A DNA stretch of 64,000 bases, taken from contig NZ_LGTB01000004.1 in the NCBI RefSeq assembly GCF_001238275.1, positions 62,001 to 126,000 on the forward strand. Direction: 5' to 3'. The notes beneath the pieces are model-generated. The model was not told the DNA's origin. It was given only the letters and a program-made list of their open reading frames with translations, and made no database searches. This document shows, in pieces, positions 17,946 to 28,422 of this stretch. The translations under genes and the position numbers were made by a program. Numbering within the stretch: position 1 is the stretch's first letter; every line of letters begins with the position of its first letter. The stretch is from Bradyrhizobium viridifuturi. Lineage in GTDB: Bacteria; Pseudomonadota; Alphaproteobacteria; Rhizobiales; Xanthobacteraceae.

Positions 17946-18704
17946 ATGTCGAACGCCGCCGCCCCAGCAACTGACGGACCGGATCGCTCCGGCAGTCCGT
18001 TGCATGTGGCGATCATCATGGACGGCAACGGGCGCTGGGCCGCATCGCGCGGCCTGCCGCGCGTCGAGGGCCATCGCCGCGGCGTCGAGGCGCTGCGCCG
18101 CGTGGTGCGTGCGGCCCATGAGCTCGGCATCGTCTATCTCACGATCTTCTCGTTCAGCTCGGAAAACTGGTCGCGGCCGGCCAGCGAGATCGGTGATCTG
18201 TTCGGCCTGCTGCGCCGCTTCATCCGCAACGACCTGGCGACGCTGCATCGCGACGGGGTGCGGGTGCGCGTGATCGGCGAGCGCGACGGGCTCGATCCCG
18301 AAATCTGCGCGCTGCTCAACGAGGCCGAGGAGCTGACGAGGAACAACAACAAGCTCAACCTCGTTGTCGCATTCAACTACGGCTCGCGCGCGGAGATCGC
18401 CGCCGCGGCACGGCGCCTTGCGCGCGAGGTCGCCGACGGCAAGCGCGACGCCGACTCGATCGATGCCGACACGCTCGGGCAATATCTCGATGCGCCCGAT
18501 ATTCCGGACCCTGATCTGATCATCCGCACCAGCGGCGAGCAGCGTCTGTCGAACTTCCTGATGTGGCAGGCCGCCTATAGCGAGCTCGTGTTCGTGCCGA
18601 TCCACTGGCCGGATTTTGACAAGGCGGCGCTCGAAGGCGCGATTGCGGAATATGGCAAGCGCGAGCGCCGGTTCGGCGGCCTCGCTGCGAAAACCGGCTC
18701 GTGA
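17946..18704 (+). CDS. uppS: undecaprenyl diphosphate synthase (cis-prenyltransferase)
   Basis: 252 residues. Makes C55 undecaprenyl diphosphate from farnesyl diphosphate and isopentenyl diphosphate, the lipid carrier for peptidoglycan and polysaccharide. The catalytic Asp is D26 in [19 protein letters not shown]. Other conserved blocks: [52 protein letters not shown] and [16 protein letters not shown] short N-terminal extension (17 residues) precedes the core. The stop overlaps the GTG start of cdsA by four bases, a coupling typical of this operon. Confidence 0.97.
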   Translation: MSNAAAPATDGPDRSGSPLHVAIIMDGNGRWAASRGLPRVEGHRRGVEALRRVVRAAHELGIVYLTIFSFSSENWSRPASEIGDLFGLLRRFIRNDLATLHRDGVRVRVIGERDGLDPEICALLNEAEELTRNNNKLNLVVAFNYGSRAEIAAAARRLAREVADGKRDADSIDADTLGQYLDAPDIPDPDLIIRTSGEQRLSNFLMWQAAYSELVFVPIHWPDFDKAALEGAIAEYGKRERRFGGLAAKTGS

Positions 18705-19573
18705 CCGAGGGTGAAGCCGCGTCGGCGGCAGCAAGCGAGCAGCCGTCCACGGCAGCAAACGAGCAGGGGTCGCGCAACCTCGTGATGCGCGTGGTTGCGG
18801 CGCTGGTGCTGGCGCCGGTTGCGATCGCACTGGCCTATCTCGGCGGCGTCGCCTGGTCGCTGCTGGTGACGCTGGCGGCGATCGGATTGTTTGCGGAATG
18901 GCTTCTCGTCACCGGGTTCGGACGCGAGCTCCGCGTCGTGATGCCGGGCGCCGTCGCGCTGCTGCTTATCGGACTTTGCCTGATGGCCGGCCGCATCGAT
19001 GCGGCCCTGGACATGCTCGCGGTCGGTGTGGTCGCCGTCGCGCTGACCTCGGGCGCGCGGCGCAGCTGGGCCATTGCGGGTTTGCTTTACGCAGCAGCGG
19101 CCGAGATCGCCTCGGTCGTGCTGCGGCTCGATCCGGTGAAGGGTTTCGCCGCGCTGATGTTCGTGTTGCTGGTGGTGTGGGTCACCGATATCGGCGGCTA
19201 TTTCGCCGGCCGCAGCATCGGCGGGCCGAAGCTCTGGGTGCGGGTCAGCCCGAAGAAGACGTGGGCCGGCGCGGCCGGCGGCTTCGTTGCGAGCCTGCTG
19301 GTTGCGGCCTGCTTTGCCGCCTTCGAGATCGGCACGGCCGGGTCGCTGCTGATCCTCGGAGCCGTGTTGTCGGTGGTCTCGCAACTCGGCGATCTCTTCG
19401 AATCCGCGGTGAAGCGGCGGTTCGGGGTGAAGGATTCGAGCCACATCATCCCCGGCCATGGCGGCCTTCTGGACCGCCTGGACGGATTTGTCGCGGCCGT
19501 CATTGTGGCGGCGATTTTCGGCTTTCTCCGTGGTGGCGCCGATGGCGTCGGACGCGGTCTTATGGTTTGGTGA
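18701..19573 (+). CDS. cdsA: phosphatidate cytidylyltransferase
   Basis: 290 residues, integral membrane enzyme making CDP-diacylglycerol. It starts at a GTG overlapping the uppS stop (GTGA). A polar, Ala/Ser-rich N-terminus of about 25 residues is followed by roughly eight hydrophobic segments. The C-terminal CdsA signature is intact: [20 protein letters not shown] and [16 protein letters not shown], with the Ser, Lys-Arg, Lys-Asp and Asp residues of the family. It sits between uppS and dxr, with dxr starting 4 bases after its stop, consistent with a cotranscribed envelope lipid cluster. Confidence 0.95.
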   Translation: MTEGEAASAAASEQPSTAANEQGSRNLVMRVVAALVLAPVAIALAYLGGVAWSLLVTLAAIGLFAEWLLVTGFGRELRVVMPGAVALLLIGLCLMAGRIDAALDMLAVGVVAVALTSGARRSWAIAGLLYAAAAEIASVVLRLDPVKGFAALMFVLLVVWVTDIGGYFAGRSIGGPKLWVRVSPKKTWAGAAGGFVASLLVAACFAAFEIGTAGSLLILGAVLSVVSQLGDLFESAVKRRFGVKDSSHIIPGHGGLLDRLDGFVAAVIVAAIFGFLRGGADGVGRGLMVW

Positions 19574-19577
19574 TGAG

Positions 19578-20804
19578 ATGAGCGCAGTTCCGTTGCGTAA
19601 CAACAAGGCCGCGGCGGCATCGGCCGCACGGACCGTGACCGTCCTCGGTGCCACCGGCTCGATCGGCGACAGCACGATGGATCTGCTGCGTGGCGCGCGC
19701 GACCGTTACCAGGTCGAGGCGTTGACCGCGAACAGCAATGTCGAGGGTCTGGCCAAGCTCGCCAAGGAATTCGGTGCGCGGTTCGCCGCCATCGCCGATC
19801 CGGCGAAGCTTTCCGAGCTCAAGGCCGCGTTGGCTGGAACCCGGACCGAATGCGGGGCCGGGGAGAGCGCCATCATCGAGGCTGCTGCGCGGCCCGCGGA
19901 TTGGGTGATGGCGGCGGTCAGCGGCGCTGCCGGGCTGAAGCCAGCGCTTGCCGCGGTCGATCGCGGCGCAACCGTCGCACTCGCCAACAAGGAATGCCTG
20001 GTCTGCGCCGGCGACATCTTCATGGAGCGGGCCAAGAAGGCCGGCGCCTGCATCCTGCCGGCGGACTCCGAGCACAATGCGCTGTTCCAGGCACTGGCTT
20101 CCGGTAACCGCGAGGAACTGACGCGGGTAATCATCACCGCATCCGGCGGGCCGTTCCGCACCTGGGCTCCTGCCGACATCGAGCAGGCGACGCTGGAACA
20201 GGCGCTGAAGCATCCGAACTGGAGCATGGGGCAGAAGATCACGATCGATTCCGCCTCGATGATGAACAAGGGCCTCGAGGTGATCGAGGCGTCGTATTTG
20301 TTCGCCCTGGCGCCTGACGAGATCGACGTGTTGGTGCACCCGCAGTCGATCATCCACGGCATGGTCGAATTCTCGGATCGCTCGGTGGTGGCCCAGCTCG
20401 GCACGCCCGACATGCGGATCCCGATCGCGCATTGCCTCGGCTGGCCTGACCGTGTCGTCGGCCCGTCAGCCAAGCTGGATCTCGCCAAGATCGGACAGCT
20501 CACGTTCGAGGCGCCGGATTTCGAGCGCTTCCCGGGACTGCGGCTGGCCTACGAGGCGCTGCGGATGGGGCGCGGCGCGACGACGGTCTACAATGCCGCG
20601 AACGAGATTGCGGTCGCCGCGTTTATCGCTGGCAAGATCAAGTTCGGTGCCATCGCCAGGCTGGTCGAGGCGACGATGAATGATTGGATCAGGTCGGGGA
20701 ATCAGCCACCACTGCACTCGGCGGATGATGCGATTTCCGTTGACCATATCGCGCGAAATAAAGCTGCCGCCCTATTGCCTCAAATTGCCTTAAAGGCAAC
20801 CTAG
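19578..20804 (+). CDS. dxr: 1-deoxy-D-xylulose 5-phosphate reductoisomerase
   Basis: 408 residues from the ATG at 19578, 4 bases after cdsA; the open frame extends further upstream inside cdsA, but the Dxr N-terminus ([20 protein letters not shown], the NADPH-binding loop) sits right after this ATG. Further motifs: [26 protein letters not shown] (metal and substrate site), [30 protein letters not shown] and [13 protein letters not shown]. It catalyses the committed step of the MEP isoprenoid pathway, giving 2-C-methyl-D-erythritol 4-phosphate. It supplies precursors for the adjacent uppS product. The length is typical. Confidence 0.96.
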   Translation: MSAVPLRNNKAAAASAARTVTVLGATGSIGDSTMDLLRGARDRYQVEALTANSNVEGLAKLAKEFGARFAAIADPAKLSELKAALAGTRTECGAGESAIIEAAARPADWVMAAVSGAAGLKPALAAVDRGATVALANKECLVCAGDIFMERAKKAGACILPADSEHNALFQALASGNREELTRVIITASGGPFRTWAPADIEQATLEQALKHPNWSMGQKITIDSASMMNKGLEVIEASYLFALAPDEIDVLVHPQSIIHGMVEFSDRSVVAQLGTPDMRIPIAHCLGWPDRVVGPSAKLDLAKIGQLTFEAPDFERFPGLRLAYEALRMGRGATTVYNAANEIAVAAFIAGKIKFGAIARLVEATMNDWIRSGNQPPLHSADDAISVDHIARNKAAALLPQIALKAT

Positions 20805-20849
20805 AGGGTTGGGGACGGAGCCTAATCGCTCTTGTCGAGGGGATTTCGG

Positions 20850-22001
20850 ATGCCCGAGTATTTTCTTCATAGTATCAATGCGTTGAGCCATGGGCTGCTC
20901 GGCTACATCGTTCCGTTTCTCTTCGTCCTGACCATCGTCGTTTTCTTCCACGAGCTCGGCCATTTCCTGGTCGCGCGCTGGGCCGGCGTGAAGGTGCTGA
21001 CCTTCTCGCTGGGCTTTGGGCCGGAGCTTGCCGGGTTCAACGACCGGCACGGCACGCGCTGGAAGATCTCGGCGATTCCGCTCGGCGGCTACGTCAAGTT
21101 CTTCGGTGACGACAGCGAGGCATCGACGCCGTCGACGGAGACGCTCAACGCCATGACGGCGGAAGAGCGCGAGGGCAGCTTCCACCATAAGTCCGTCGGC
21201 AAGCGCACTGCCATCGTCGCGGCCGGACCGGTCGCAAACTTCATTCTTGGCGCCCTGATTTTCGCGGGCATGGCGCTCTACTACGGCAAGCCGAGCACGA
21301 TTGCCCGTGTTGACGGCCTGGTCGCCGAGAGCGTTGCCGCGAATGCTGGCTTCAAGGTCGGCGACGTCGTCGTGGATATCGACGGCAGCGCCATTCAGAG
21401 CTTCGCGGACATGCAGCGGATCGTAGCATCGAGCGCCGGTTCAGAGCTTGGATTCAAGGTGAAGCGGGATGGCGCGGTCGTCTCGCTCAAGGCGACGCCA
21501 GCGCTGAAGGAGGTCAAGGATCCCTTCGGCAATGCACACAAGATCGGCGTGCTCGGGATCGAGCACAAGGCTCAGGTCGGCGAAGCATCCAGCACGCCCG
21601 TCGGCGTCTTTGAGGCCATGAAGATCGGCGTCGAGCAGGTCTGGTACATTATCGCCAGCACGTTCAAGTTCCTGGGGTCGCTGTTCGTCGGAACCGGCAA
21701 TCCGGCCGAGGTGAGCGGAGTCATTGGAATCGCGAAGCTTTCAGGTCAGGCCGCGAGCGCCGGGTTCCAGTTCGTGGTCAATCTTTGCGCCATCCTGTCG
21801 GTCTCGATCGGTCTGCTGAACCTGTTTCCGATCCCGCTTCTGGATGGCGGACACCTGCTTTTCTACAGCGCGGAGGCGCTCCGTGGACGGCCGCTTTCGG
21901 AGCGGACGCAGGAGGTGGGTTTCCGAATCGGTCTGGGTTTGGTTCTGATGTTGATGGTGTTTGCGACCTATAACGACATCCTCAGGATCGCTGGGTCCTG
22001 A
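20850..22001 (+). CDS. rseP: RseP-type site-2 protease (intramembrane zinc metalloprotease)
   Basis: 383 residues from the ATG at 20850, which has GAGGGG six bases upstream; a TTG six codons earlier is a weaker option. The zinc motif HELGH is at residues 34-38 in the first membrane helix, and the third ligand region NLFPIPLLDGGHLLFY lies near the C-terminus. A single PDZ domain (about residues 150-230: VDGLVAESVAANAGFKVGDV) is inserted, where E. coli RseP has two. It cleaves anti-sigma factors and signal peptide remnants inside the membrane. It lies between dxr and bamA, the conserved order in Proteobacteria. Confidence 0.95.
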   Translation: MPEYFLHSINALSHGLLGYIVPFLFVLTIVVFFHELGHFLVARWAGVKVLTFSLGFGPELAGFNDRHGTRWKISAIPLGGYVKFFGDDSEASTPSTETLNAMTAEEREGSFHHKSVGKRTAIVAAGPVANFILGALIFAGMALYYGKPSTIARVDGLVAESVAANAGFKVGDVVVDIDGSAIQSFADMQRIVASSAGSELGFKVKRDGAVVSLKATPALKEVKDPFGNAHKIGVLGIEHKAQVGEASSTPVGVFEAMKIGVEQVWYIIASTFKFLGSLFVGTGNPAEVSGVIGIAKLSGQAASAGFQFVVNLCAILSVSIGLLNLFPIPLLDGGHLLFYSAEALRGRPLSERTQEVGFRIGLGLVLMLMVFATYNDILRIAGS

Positions 22002-22017
22002 AACGGGGCTTTTCTGT

Positions 22018-22039
22018 GACGTTGCCAATGGGCAACGTC
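22018..22039 (+). other. hairpin in the rseP-bamA gap
   Basis: Perfect nine-base stem GACGTTGCC / GGCAACGTC with an AATG loop, 16 bases after the rseP stop. No T-run follows. The remaining 140 bases to bamA show no other clear element. Confidence 0.4.
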
Positions 22040-22177
22040 TTGGAACGAAAATGGAAATGTTCAGCTCTAGTAAGTTTGCCCCCTTGGCAAATTTGGCTAC
22101 AAGCTGAGCGGCAGGTTGGGAATCTGTCGGGTCGTTGGGGAACGATCTGGCAAAGCTAAGATAAGGGCGCGTTGCGC

Positions 22178-24719
22178 ATGATGTTTGGAATGCGAGTGAG
22201 GGGGGGGCTGTTCGCCGCCTTGGTCATGTTCGCCGCGCCGGTGGCGGCCACTCTGTCGGCCGTAGCTGTGTCTGCGCCTGCGTATGCGCAGACGGTTGAT
22301 TCGATCACGGTGGAGGGGAACCGCCGCGTCGAGCTCGAAACCATCCGCTCCTATTTCCATCCCGGGCCGGGCGGTCGGCTGGGTCAGGCCCAGATCGACG
22401 ACGGTCTGAAGGCGCTGATCGAGACCGGCCTGTTTCAGGATGTCCATATCGATCAGCGGGGCGGGCGCCTCGTCGTGGTCGTGGTCGAGAACCCGGTGAT
22501 TGGCCGCGTTGCCTTCGAAGCAACAAGAAGGTCAAGGACGAGCAGCTCACCGCCGAAGTCCAGTCCAAGCCGCGCGGCACCTTCTCGCGTCCATGGTGCA
22601 GTCGGATGCCCTGCGCATTGCCGAAATCTACCGTCGCTCCGGCCGCTACGACGTGCGGGTCAATCCGCAGATCATCGAGCAGCCGAACAACCGCGTCGAC
22701 CTGATCTTCGAGGTCAATGAAGGCGTGAAGACCGGTGTGCGGTCGATCGAGTTCATCGGCAACAATGCCTATTCGGCGTCCCGCCTGCGCGACGTCATCA
22801 AGACCCGCGAATCGAACCTGCTGAGCTTCCTCGGCGGCAACGACGTCTACGACCCCGACCGGGTCGAGGCCGACCGTGACCTGCTGCGCCGCTTCTACCT
22901 CAAGAACGGCTATGCCGACGTCCAGGTCGTGGCCGCGCTGACCGAATACGATCCCGACAAGAAGGGCTTCCTGGTCACCTTCAAGATCGAGGAGGGCCAG
23001 CAGTACCGCGTCGCATCCGTCAACTTCACCTCGTCGATCAGCACGCTCGATCCGAACGCGCTGCGCTCCTATTCGCGCGTCAATGTCGGCTCGCTCTACA
23101 ACGCCGAGGCGCTGGAGAAGTCGGTTGAGGAAATGCAGATCGAGGCGTCCCGCCGCGGCTACGCGTTCGCGGTGGTCCGGCCGCGCGGCGATCGCAATTT
23201 CGACAATCACACGGTGTCGATCACCTTCGCGATCGATGAAGGTCCGCGCACCTATATCGAGCGCATCAACATCCGCGGCAACAGCCGCACCCGCGACTAC
23301 GTGATCCGCCGCGAGTTCGATATCTCGGAAGGCGACGCCTACAACCGTGCGCTGGTCGACCGTGCCGAGCGCCGGCTGAAGAACCTCGACTTCTTCAAGA
23401 CCGTGAAGATCACCACCGAGCCCGGATCCTCCAGCGATCGCGTCATCCTGATCGTCGATCTCGAGGAGAAGTCGACCGGCGACTTCTCGGTGTCGGGCGG
23501 CTACTCGACCACCGACGGCGCGCTGGCCGAAGTCAGCGTCTCCGAGCGAAACCTGCTCGGCCGCGGCCTGTTCGCGAAGGCCTCGGTGACCTACGGCCAG
23601 TACGCCCGCGGCTACTCGCTGTCGTTCGTGGAGCCCTATCTGCTCGACTACCGCGTCGCGCTCGGCCTCGATTTCTACCAGCGCCAGCAGCTGTCCAACA
23701 GCTACATCGCCTACGGCACCAAGACGCTGGGCTTCAGCCCGCGGCTCGGCTTCAGCCTTCGGGAAGATCTGTCGTTGCAGTTGCGCTACTCGGTCTATCA
23801 GCAGGAAATCACCCTGCCGTCGACGCTGAACAACTGTAACAACAATCCGTTCCTCTCTGACGGTGTAACGCCCAATCCGGCGTTCAATCCGAGCCCGGCC
23901 TACGCGAACCTGAACGGGATCAGCCTTGTTTCGACCAATGGTCTCGGCTGCTTCTCCGATGGCGAAGCCTCGTTGCCGGTCCGCAAGGAGCTGGCGGGTG
24001 GCAAGACGCTGACGTCGGCGCTGGGCTACACGCTCAACTACAACACGCTCGACAACAACAAGAACCCGACCGATGGTCTGATCGTCGACTTCAAGCAGGA
24101 CTTCGCCGGCGTCGGTGGCGACGTCAGCTACATCAAGTCCGCGATCGATGCGAAGTACTACACCCCGCTGGTCTCCGACATCGTCGGCGTGATCCACGCG
24201 CAGGGCGGCATTCTGAACAAGCTCGGCAGCGACGAACTCCGTATGCTGGATCACTTCCAGATGGGCCCGAACCTGGTCCGCGGCTTCGCGCCGAACGGTA
24301 TCGGTCCGCGTGACATCAACCCGTACGGCACCATGGACGCCATCGGCGGCACCAAGTACTGGGGCGTGTCGGCGGAACTGCAGATGCCGTTCTGGTTCCT
24401 GCCGAAGGAAGTCGGGCTCAAGGGCGCGGTCTATGCCGACGCCGGCGGGCTGTACGATTACAAGGGCCCGACCTCGTGGGCGGCGACGGGCGAAGTCAAC
24501 CAGCCCGGCTGTATCAAGCCGACCAACAACCCGCCGTCTCCGGGCACCTGCCTTGGTCTGAGCTATGACGACAGCAAAGTGGTCCGTACGTCGGTCGGTG
24601 TTGGCCTGATCTGGCAGTCGCCGTTTGGTCCGCTGCGCTTCGACTACGCGATCCCGCTGACCAAGGGTGCGTATGACCGCGTGCAAGAATTCCGGTTTGG
24701 TGGCGGTACGACTTTCTAA
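22178..24719 (+). CDS. bamA: outer membrane protein assembly factor BamA (two one-base frameshifts)
   Basis: Central component of the BAM complex that folds outer membrane proteins. A signal peptide ([18 protein letters not shown]..., cleaved after AYA) leads to the first POTRA domain ([20 protein letters not shown]). The frame breaks near 22519 (GAAGCAAC; GAAGGCAAC restores [20 protein letters not shown]) and again near 22590 (CGTCCATGG lacks one base before CCATGGTGCAG, restoring [20 protein letters not shown]). From there five POTRA domains and the 16-strand barrel run on unbroken, including MGPNLVRGF (the VRGF motif), and end in TTF. Corrected length is about 847 residues. A TTG at 22172 is an alternative start. 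BamA is essential, so sequence error is likely. Confidence 0.93.
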
Positions 24720-24751
24720 CCCCGCCACTCGACCGGACTGCGACGGATGGA

Positions 24752-25813
24752 ATGGCGCGGCCGAATTTCTTCAAGAGTCCTCCTTCGTCATCGCTGGCTG
24801 AGATTGCCGCGCTGACGAAGGCGCAACTGGTCGACCCCGAAAGGGGAGCGCATCAGATCAGGGGGCTGGCCTCGCTCGACGAGGCCGGTCCGATGCATCT
24901 CGCGTTCTTCGACAATCTCAAATACGCCGACCAGCTTGCAGCGACCAAGGCCGGTGCCTGCCTGGTCAGCCCGCGCTTCGAGGCGCAGGTGCCGAAGGGC
25001 ACCGCCGTGCTGCGTGCCGCGAAGCCGTTCCAGGTGTTCGTCGAGCTTGCCCGCGAATGGCACGCCGATGCGCTGCGGCCGCAATCCTGGTTCGATACCG
25101 AGGGCATCGCCCCGTCGGCGATCATCGATCCCACCGCGCGCCTCGAGGACGGTGTCATCGTCGATCCGCTGGTCGTGATCGGGCCGCGGGTCGAGATCGG
25201 CTCGGGCACCATCATCGGTGCCGGCGCGGTGATCGGCGCTGACGTCAAGATCGGCCGCGACTGCAATGTCGGGGCCAAGACCACCATTCAGTTCGCCCTG
25301 ATCGGCAACAACGTGCTGATCCATCCCGGCTGCAACATCGGCCAGGACGGCTACGGCTTCATCTTCTTCGGCCCGGCAGGGCACGTGAAGGTGCCGCAGA
25401 CCGGCCGCGTGGTGATCCAGAACAATGTCGAGGTCGGCGCCGCCTCGACCATCGACCGCGGTTCCCTGCGCGACACCGTGATCGGCGAGGGCACCAAAAT
25501 CGACAATCAGGTCCAGATCGGCCACAATGTCACCATCGGCCGGCACTGCCTGCTCGCGGCCCAGATCGGGCTCGCCGGCAGTCTGACGATCGGCGACAAT
25601 GTCGCGCTCGGCGCCAAGGTGGGCATCAACAACCACCTCAAGATCGGCGACGGCGCCCAGGTGACGGCGATGAGTGCGGTCAAGGATGACATCCCGGCCA
25701 ACGGCCGCTGGGGCGGGCATTTCGCCAAGCCGACCAAGCAGTGGTTCAGGGAAATTATCGCAGTGGAGCGCCTGGTGCGCGACAACGAGGCCAAAGGCAA
25801 GGAACAGGAGTGA
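24752..25813 (+). CDS. lpxD: UDP-3-O-(3-hydroxyacyl)glucosamine N-acyltransferase
   Basis: 353 residues, third step of lipid A synthesis. The N-terminal domain (about residues 1-105) contains the uridine-binding region ([20 protein letters not shown]). From residue 120 on there is a left-handed beta-helix of hexapeptide repeats: [47 protein letters not shown]. The catalytic His lies in [22 protein letters not shown]-terminal helix ends KEQE. It directly follows bamA by 32 bases, and its stop overlaps the fabZ start (TGATG), so the two are translationally coupled. Confidence 0.96.
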   Translation: MARPNFFKSPPSSSLAEIAALTKAQLVDPERGAHQIRGLASLDEAGPMHLAFFDNLKYADQLAATKAGACLVSPRFEAQVPKGTAVLRAAKPFQVFVELAREWHADALRPQSWFDTEGIAPSAIIDPTARLEDGVIVDPLVVIGPRVEIGSGTIIGAGAVIGADVKIGRDCNVGAKTTIQFALIGNNVLIHPGCNIGQDGYGFIFFGPAGHVKVPQTGRVVIQNNVEVGAASTIDRGSLRDTVIGEGTKIDNQVQIGHNVTIGRHCLLAAQIGLAGSLTIGDNVALGAKVGINNHLKIGDGAQVTAMSAVKDDIPANGRWGGHFAKPTKQWFREIIAVERLVRDNEAKGKEQE

Positions 25814-26271
25814 TGGAGGAGGCACCGGTCAAATTCGAGCTGGTGGATATCAACGATATCCTGAAGACGCTCCCGCATCGCTTTCCGATGTTGCTGATCG
25901 ACCGCGTGATCAAGATCCGCACCGACTACAGCGGCATCGGCATCAAGAACGTCACCTTCAACGAGCCGCCGTTCCAGGGGCATTTCCCGGAGCGGCCGGT
26001 GTATCCCGGCGTCATGATGATCGAGGCAATGGCCCAGACCGCCGGCGTGATCGGCATCAAGTCGGTCGAGGGCACCGAGAAGCCGCGCGCGGTGTATTTC
26101 CTCACCATCGACAAGTGCAAGTTCAGGAAGCCGGTGATGCCGGGCGACACCATCGAGTACCACATGCGCTCGCTCGGCCGCCGCAAGACGATGTGGTGGT
26201 TTCACGGTGACGCCATGGTCAACGGTCAGGTGGTCGCCGAGGCCGATGTCGGCGCGATGCTGACGGACTAA
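25813..26271 (+). CDS. fabZ: 3-hydroxyacyl-[acyl-carrier-protein] dehydratase FabZ
   Basis: 152 residues from the ATG that overlaps the lpxD stop. Hot-dog fold dehydratase of fatty acid elongation. [13 protein letters not shown] is the FabZ N-terminal block; the catalytic pair is H57 in [16 protein letters not shown] and E71 in [23 protein letters not shown] is the third conserved block. The start at [14 protein letters not shown] matches family length; longer frames upstream lie inside lpxD. It competes with lipid A synthesis for hydroxyacyl-ACP, which explains its conserved place between lpxD and lpxA. Here an antisense gene separates it from lpxA. Confidence 0.96.
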   Translation: MEEAPVKFELVDINDILKTLPHRFPMLLIDRVIKIRTDYSGIGIKNVTFNEPPFQGHFPERPVYPGVMMIEAMAQTAGVIGIKSVEGTEKPRAVYFLTIDKCKFRKPVMPGDTIEYHMRSLGRRKTMWWFHGDAMVNGQVVAEADVGAMLTD

Positions 26272-26288
26272 GCTTCAAGTCGCCGCCG

Positions 26289-26612
26289 TCACGACGTCCT
26301 GCAGGCATACCGGCCGTCCGCGCCGGCGATCCGCAGGACGCGGTTGAGGAAGACGCCCATCGATGGTGCGATCATCAGCGCGTCGTAGGTTTCAGCAGGC
26401 ACGCCGCAATAGTGCTGGTACTTGCCCCTGACGGCGACCAGCACTGTCCGCTCGCCGGCGCTGTAGCAGACCCGCTGGACGATCGTGCTGCGATTGATGT
26501 CGCGGCAGTCGAAGCGCGAGAGATCGACGGTCGTGCTGTTGCCGAGGTCGACGGTCTCCGGGCCGATCGGCGCAGACAACAGGCTGAGGATCAGCGCGGC
26601 GGCCCGGACCAT
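26289..26612 (-). CDS. KTSC domain-containing secreted protein, antisense inside the lpx operon
   Basis: 107 residues from the ATG at 26612, which begins a signal-like segment (MVRAAALILSLLSAPIGPET); an in-frame ATG at 26651 would add 13 polar residues. The remainder fits the KTSC domain: STTVDLSRFDCRDINRSTIV, QRVCYSAGERTVLVAVRGKY, QHYCGVPAETYDALMIAPSM and GVFLNRVLR, with the family's Y-x-Y-x-G-V-P pattern (here YQHYCGVP) and a late alanine/serine-rich helix. Four Cys suggest export and disulfides. The function of the domain is unclear; it occurs alone and in phage and secreted proteins. It ends 17 bases from the fabZ stop, tail to tail, and lies head to head with lpxA. Confidence 0.75.
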   Translation of the reverse strand: MVRAAALILSLLSAPIGPETVDLGNSTTVDLSRFDCRDINRSTIVQRVCYSAGERTVLVAVRGKYQHYCGVPAETYDALMIAPSMGVFLNRVLRIAGADGRYACRTS

Positions 26613-26750
26613 GGCTCGATTGCGACCTTCTCGTTTGCAACAGGCCGTCATGATACGTCACTGGACAGGGCGGTCAAAGTCGCGCTAACGACCGCCCAAA
26701 TCGACACCATAGCGCCTTGGCGCCATTAACGAATTCCGGATCGAAACTTC

Positions 26751-27545
26751 ATGAGCATGATCGACCCCACTGCGCGGATTGCGGATGGCGCTGTGATCGG
26801 GGCCGGCACCGAGATCGGTCCGTACTGCATCATCGGTCCCAATGTCGTGCTCGGTGAGAACTGCAAGCTGATCGCGCATGTCACCGTGAGTGGGCACACG
26901 AAGATTGGCGCCGGCTGCGTCATCTCGCCGTTTGCCGCGCTCGGCGGGCCGCCGCAGGATCTCAGCTATCGCGGCGAGCCGACCCGTCTCGAAGTCGGCG
27001 AAGCCTGCACGATCCGCGAGGGCGTGACGATGAACGTCGGCACGATCAAGGGCGGCGGGCTCACCCGCGTCGGCGATCGCGGCTTCTTCATGAACAACAG
27101 CCATGTCGGCCATGACTGCATGGTCGGCAACGGTGTGATCTTCGCGACGTCGGCGACGCTCGGCGGCCACTGCGAAATCGGCGATTTCGTCTATATCGGC
27201 GGCCTCTCGGCGGTGCACCAGTTCACCCGCGTCGGCTCGCAGGTGATGATCGGCGGCGTCTGCGGCGTGCGCGGCGACATCATCCCGTTCGGACTCGCCA
27301 ACGGCCAGTACGCGGTTCTCGAAGGCCTCAACATCATCGGCATGCGGCGACGCCAGTTCACCAAGGCGCGGCTTGCGACCGTGCGCGCGTTCTATCAGAA
27401 GCTGTTCCACGGCCCCGGCATCTTCGCCGAGCGGCTGGCGTCGGTGCAGCCGCTGGCGAGCGAGGATCCCGCGATCGCGGAGATCCTCACCTTCATCGAG
27501 GGCGGCAAGCTGCGGCCGCTCTGTCTTCCCGCCGACACCAATTGA
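26751..27545 (+). CDS. lpxA: acyl-[acyl-carrier-protein]-UDP-N-acetylglucosamine O-acyltransferase
   Basis: 264 residues, first step of lipid A synthesis. It is built of hexapeptide repeats from IDPTARIADGAVIGAGTEIG onward. The catalytic His lies in NNSHVGHDCMVGNGVIFATS, and the C-terminal helical domain starts near residue 190 (NIIGMRRRQFTKARLATVRA). Length is normal. It is followed 7 bases later by lpxI and then lpxB. The 5' gap of 138 bases after the antisense KTSC gene should hold a promoter, but I see no convincing -35/-10 pair. Start at MSMIDPTARIADG agrees with the family; a second ATG two codons later is possible. Confidence 0.97.
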   Translation: MSMIDPTARIADGAVIGAGTEIGPYCIIGPNVVLGENCKLIAHVTVSGHTKIGAGCVISPFAALGGPPQDLSYRGEPTRLEVGEACTIREGVTMNVGTIKGGGLTRVGDRGFFMNNSHVGHDCMVGNGVIFATSATLGGHCEIGDFVYIGGLSAVHQFTRVGSQVMIGGVCGVRGDIIPFGLANGQYAVLEGLNIIGMRRRQFTKARLATVRAFYQKLFHGPGIFAERLASVQPLASEDPAIAEILTFIEGGKLRPLCLPADTN

Positions 27546-27552
27546 GCAGGGG

Positions 27553-28422
27553 ATGGCCGCCAGCATGACGTCAGCGGCTCCCTCGCTTTCCTCGCCGGTC
27601 GGCGTGATCGCCGGCGGCGGTGCCATGCCGTTCGCGGTCGCCGATCAGCTCGTCGCGCGCGGCATCACGCCAGTGCTGTTCGCGCTGCGCGGCGCCTGCG
27701 ACCCGGCGCGCTTGCAGAAGTTTCGCCACCGCTGGATCTCGGTCGGCCAGCTCGGGCGGGCGACCCGGTTGTTTCGCGATGAAGGCTGCCGCGACCTGAT
27801 CTTCATCGGCACCCTGGTGCGTCCGGCGCTGTCGGAGATCCGGCTCGACTGGGGCACGCTGCGCCTGCTTGGCCACGTCGTGCGCGCGTTTCGCGGCGGC
27901 GACGATCATCTGCTGTCGAGTGTCGGCCGCATCCTCGAGCAGCAGGGCTTTCGCATGGTCGGGATCAAGGATGTCGCGCCGGATCTCCTGATGCCGGAGG
28001 GCGCCGTGACGCGCGCGACGCCGGACAGCGCAGCGCTCGCCGATATCGCGCGCGGCCGCGGCGTGCTCGATGCGCTCGGACCGTTCGACATCGGCCAGGC
28101 GGCCGTGGTGATCGACGGCCACGTGGTTGCGGTGGAGGACATCGAGGGCACCGACGGGCTGCTCGCGCGCGTGGCGCGGCTGCGCGCCGAGGGACGGATC
28201 CGCGCCAAGGCCGGCCGCGGCGTGCTGGTGAAGGCGCCGAAGAGCAAGCAGGATCTGCGTTTCGATCTGCCGACCATCGGTCCGCGAACGGTCGAGGGCG
28301 CGGCGGCGGCGGGGATCGCCGGGATTGCCGTGATCGCCGGCAATACGCTCGCCGCCGAGCCGCAGGCCCTGATCGAGGCCGCCGACGCCAAAGGGTTGTT
28401 CGTCATCGGGTTGGCGGGCTGA
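27553..28422 (+). CDS. lpxI: UDP-2,3-diacylglucosamine diphosphatase LpxI
   Basis: 289 residues from the ATG at 27553 (AGGGG just upstream). LpxI (formerly DUF1009) hydrolyses UDP-2,3-diacylglucosamine to lipid X in organisms that lack LpxH. The N-terminal domain starts VGVIAGGGAMPFAVADQLVA, and the C-terminal domain carries GPFDIGQAAVVIDGHVVAVE, DIEGTDGLLARVA and KQDLRFDLPTIGPRTVE. These blocks are characteristic. Its stop overlaps the ATG of lpxB (TGATG), a coupling that reflects consecutive pathway steps. Its presence in place of lpxH is normal for alphaproteobacteria. Confidence 0.95.
   Translation: MAASMTSAAPSLSSPVGVIAGGGAMPFAVADQLVARGITPVLFALRGACDPARLQKFRHRWISVGQLGRATRLFRDEGCRDLIFIGTLVRPALSEIRLDWGTLRLLGHVVRAFRGGDDHLLSSVGRILEQQGFRMVGIKDVAPDLLMPEGAVTRATPDSAALADIARGRGVLDALGPFDIGQAAVVIDGHVVAVEDIEGTDGLLARVARLRAEGRIRAKAGRGVLVKAPKSKQDLRFDLPTIGPRTVEGAAAAGIAGIAVIAGNTLAAEPQALIEAADAKGLFVIGLAG

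Noticed and set aside
22305..24728. 807-codon open frame on the minus strand
   Set aside because: Antisense shadow of bamA; repetitive Arg/Ala/Asp composition without domain signatures.
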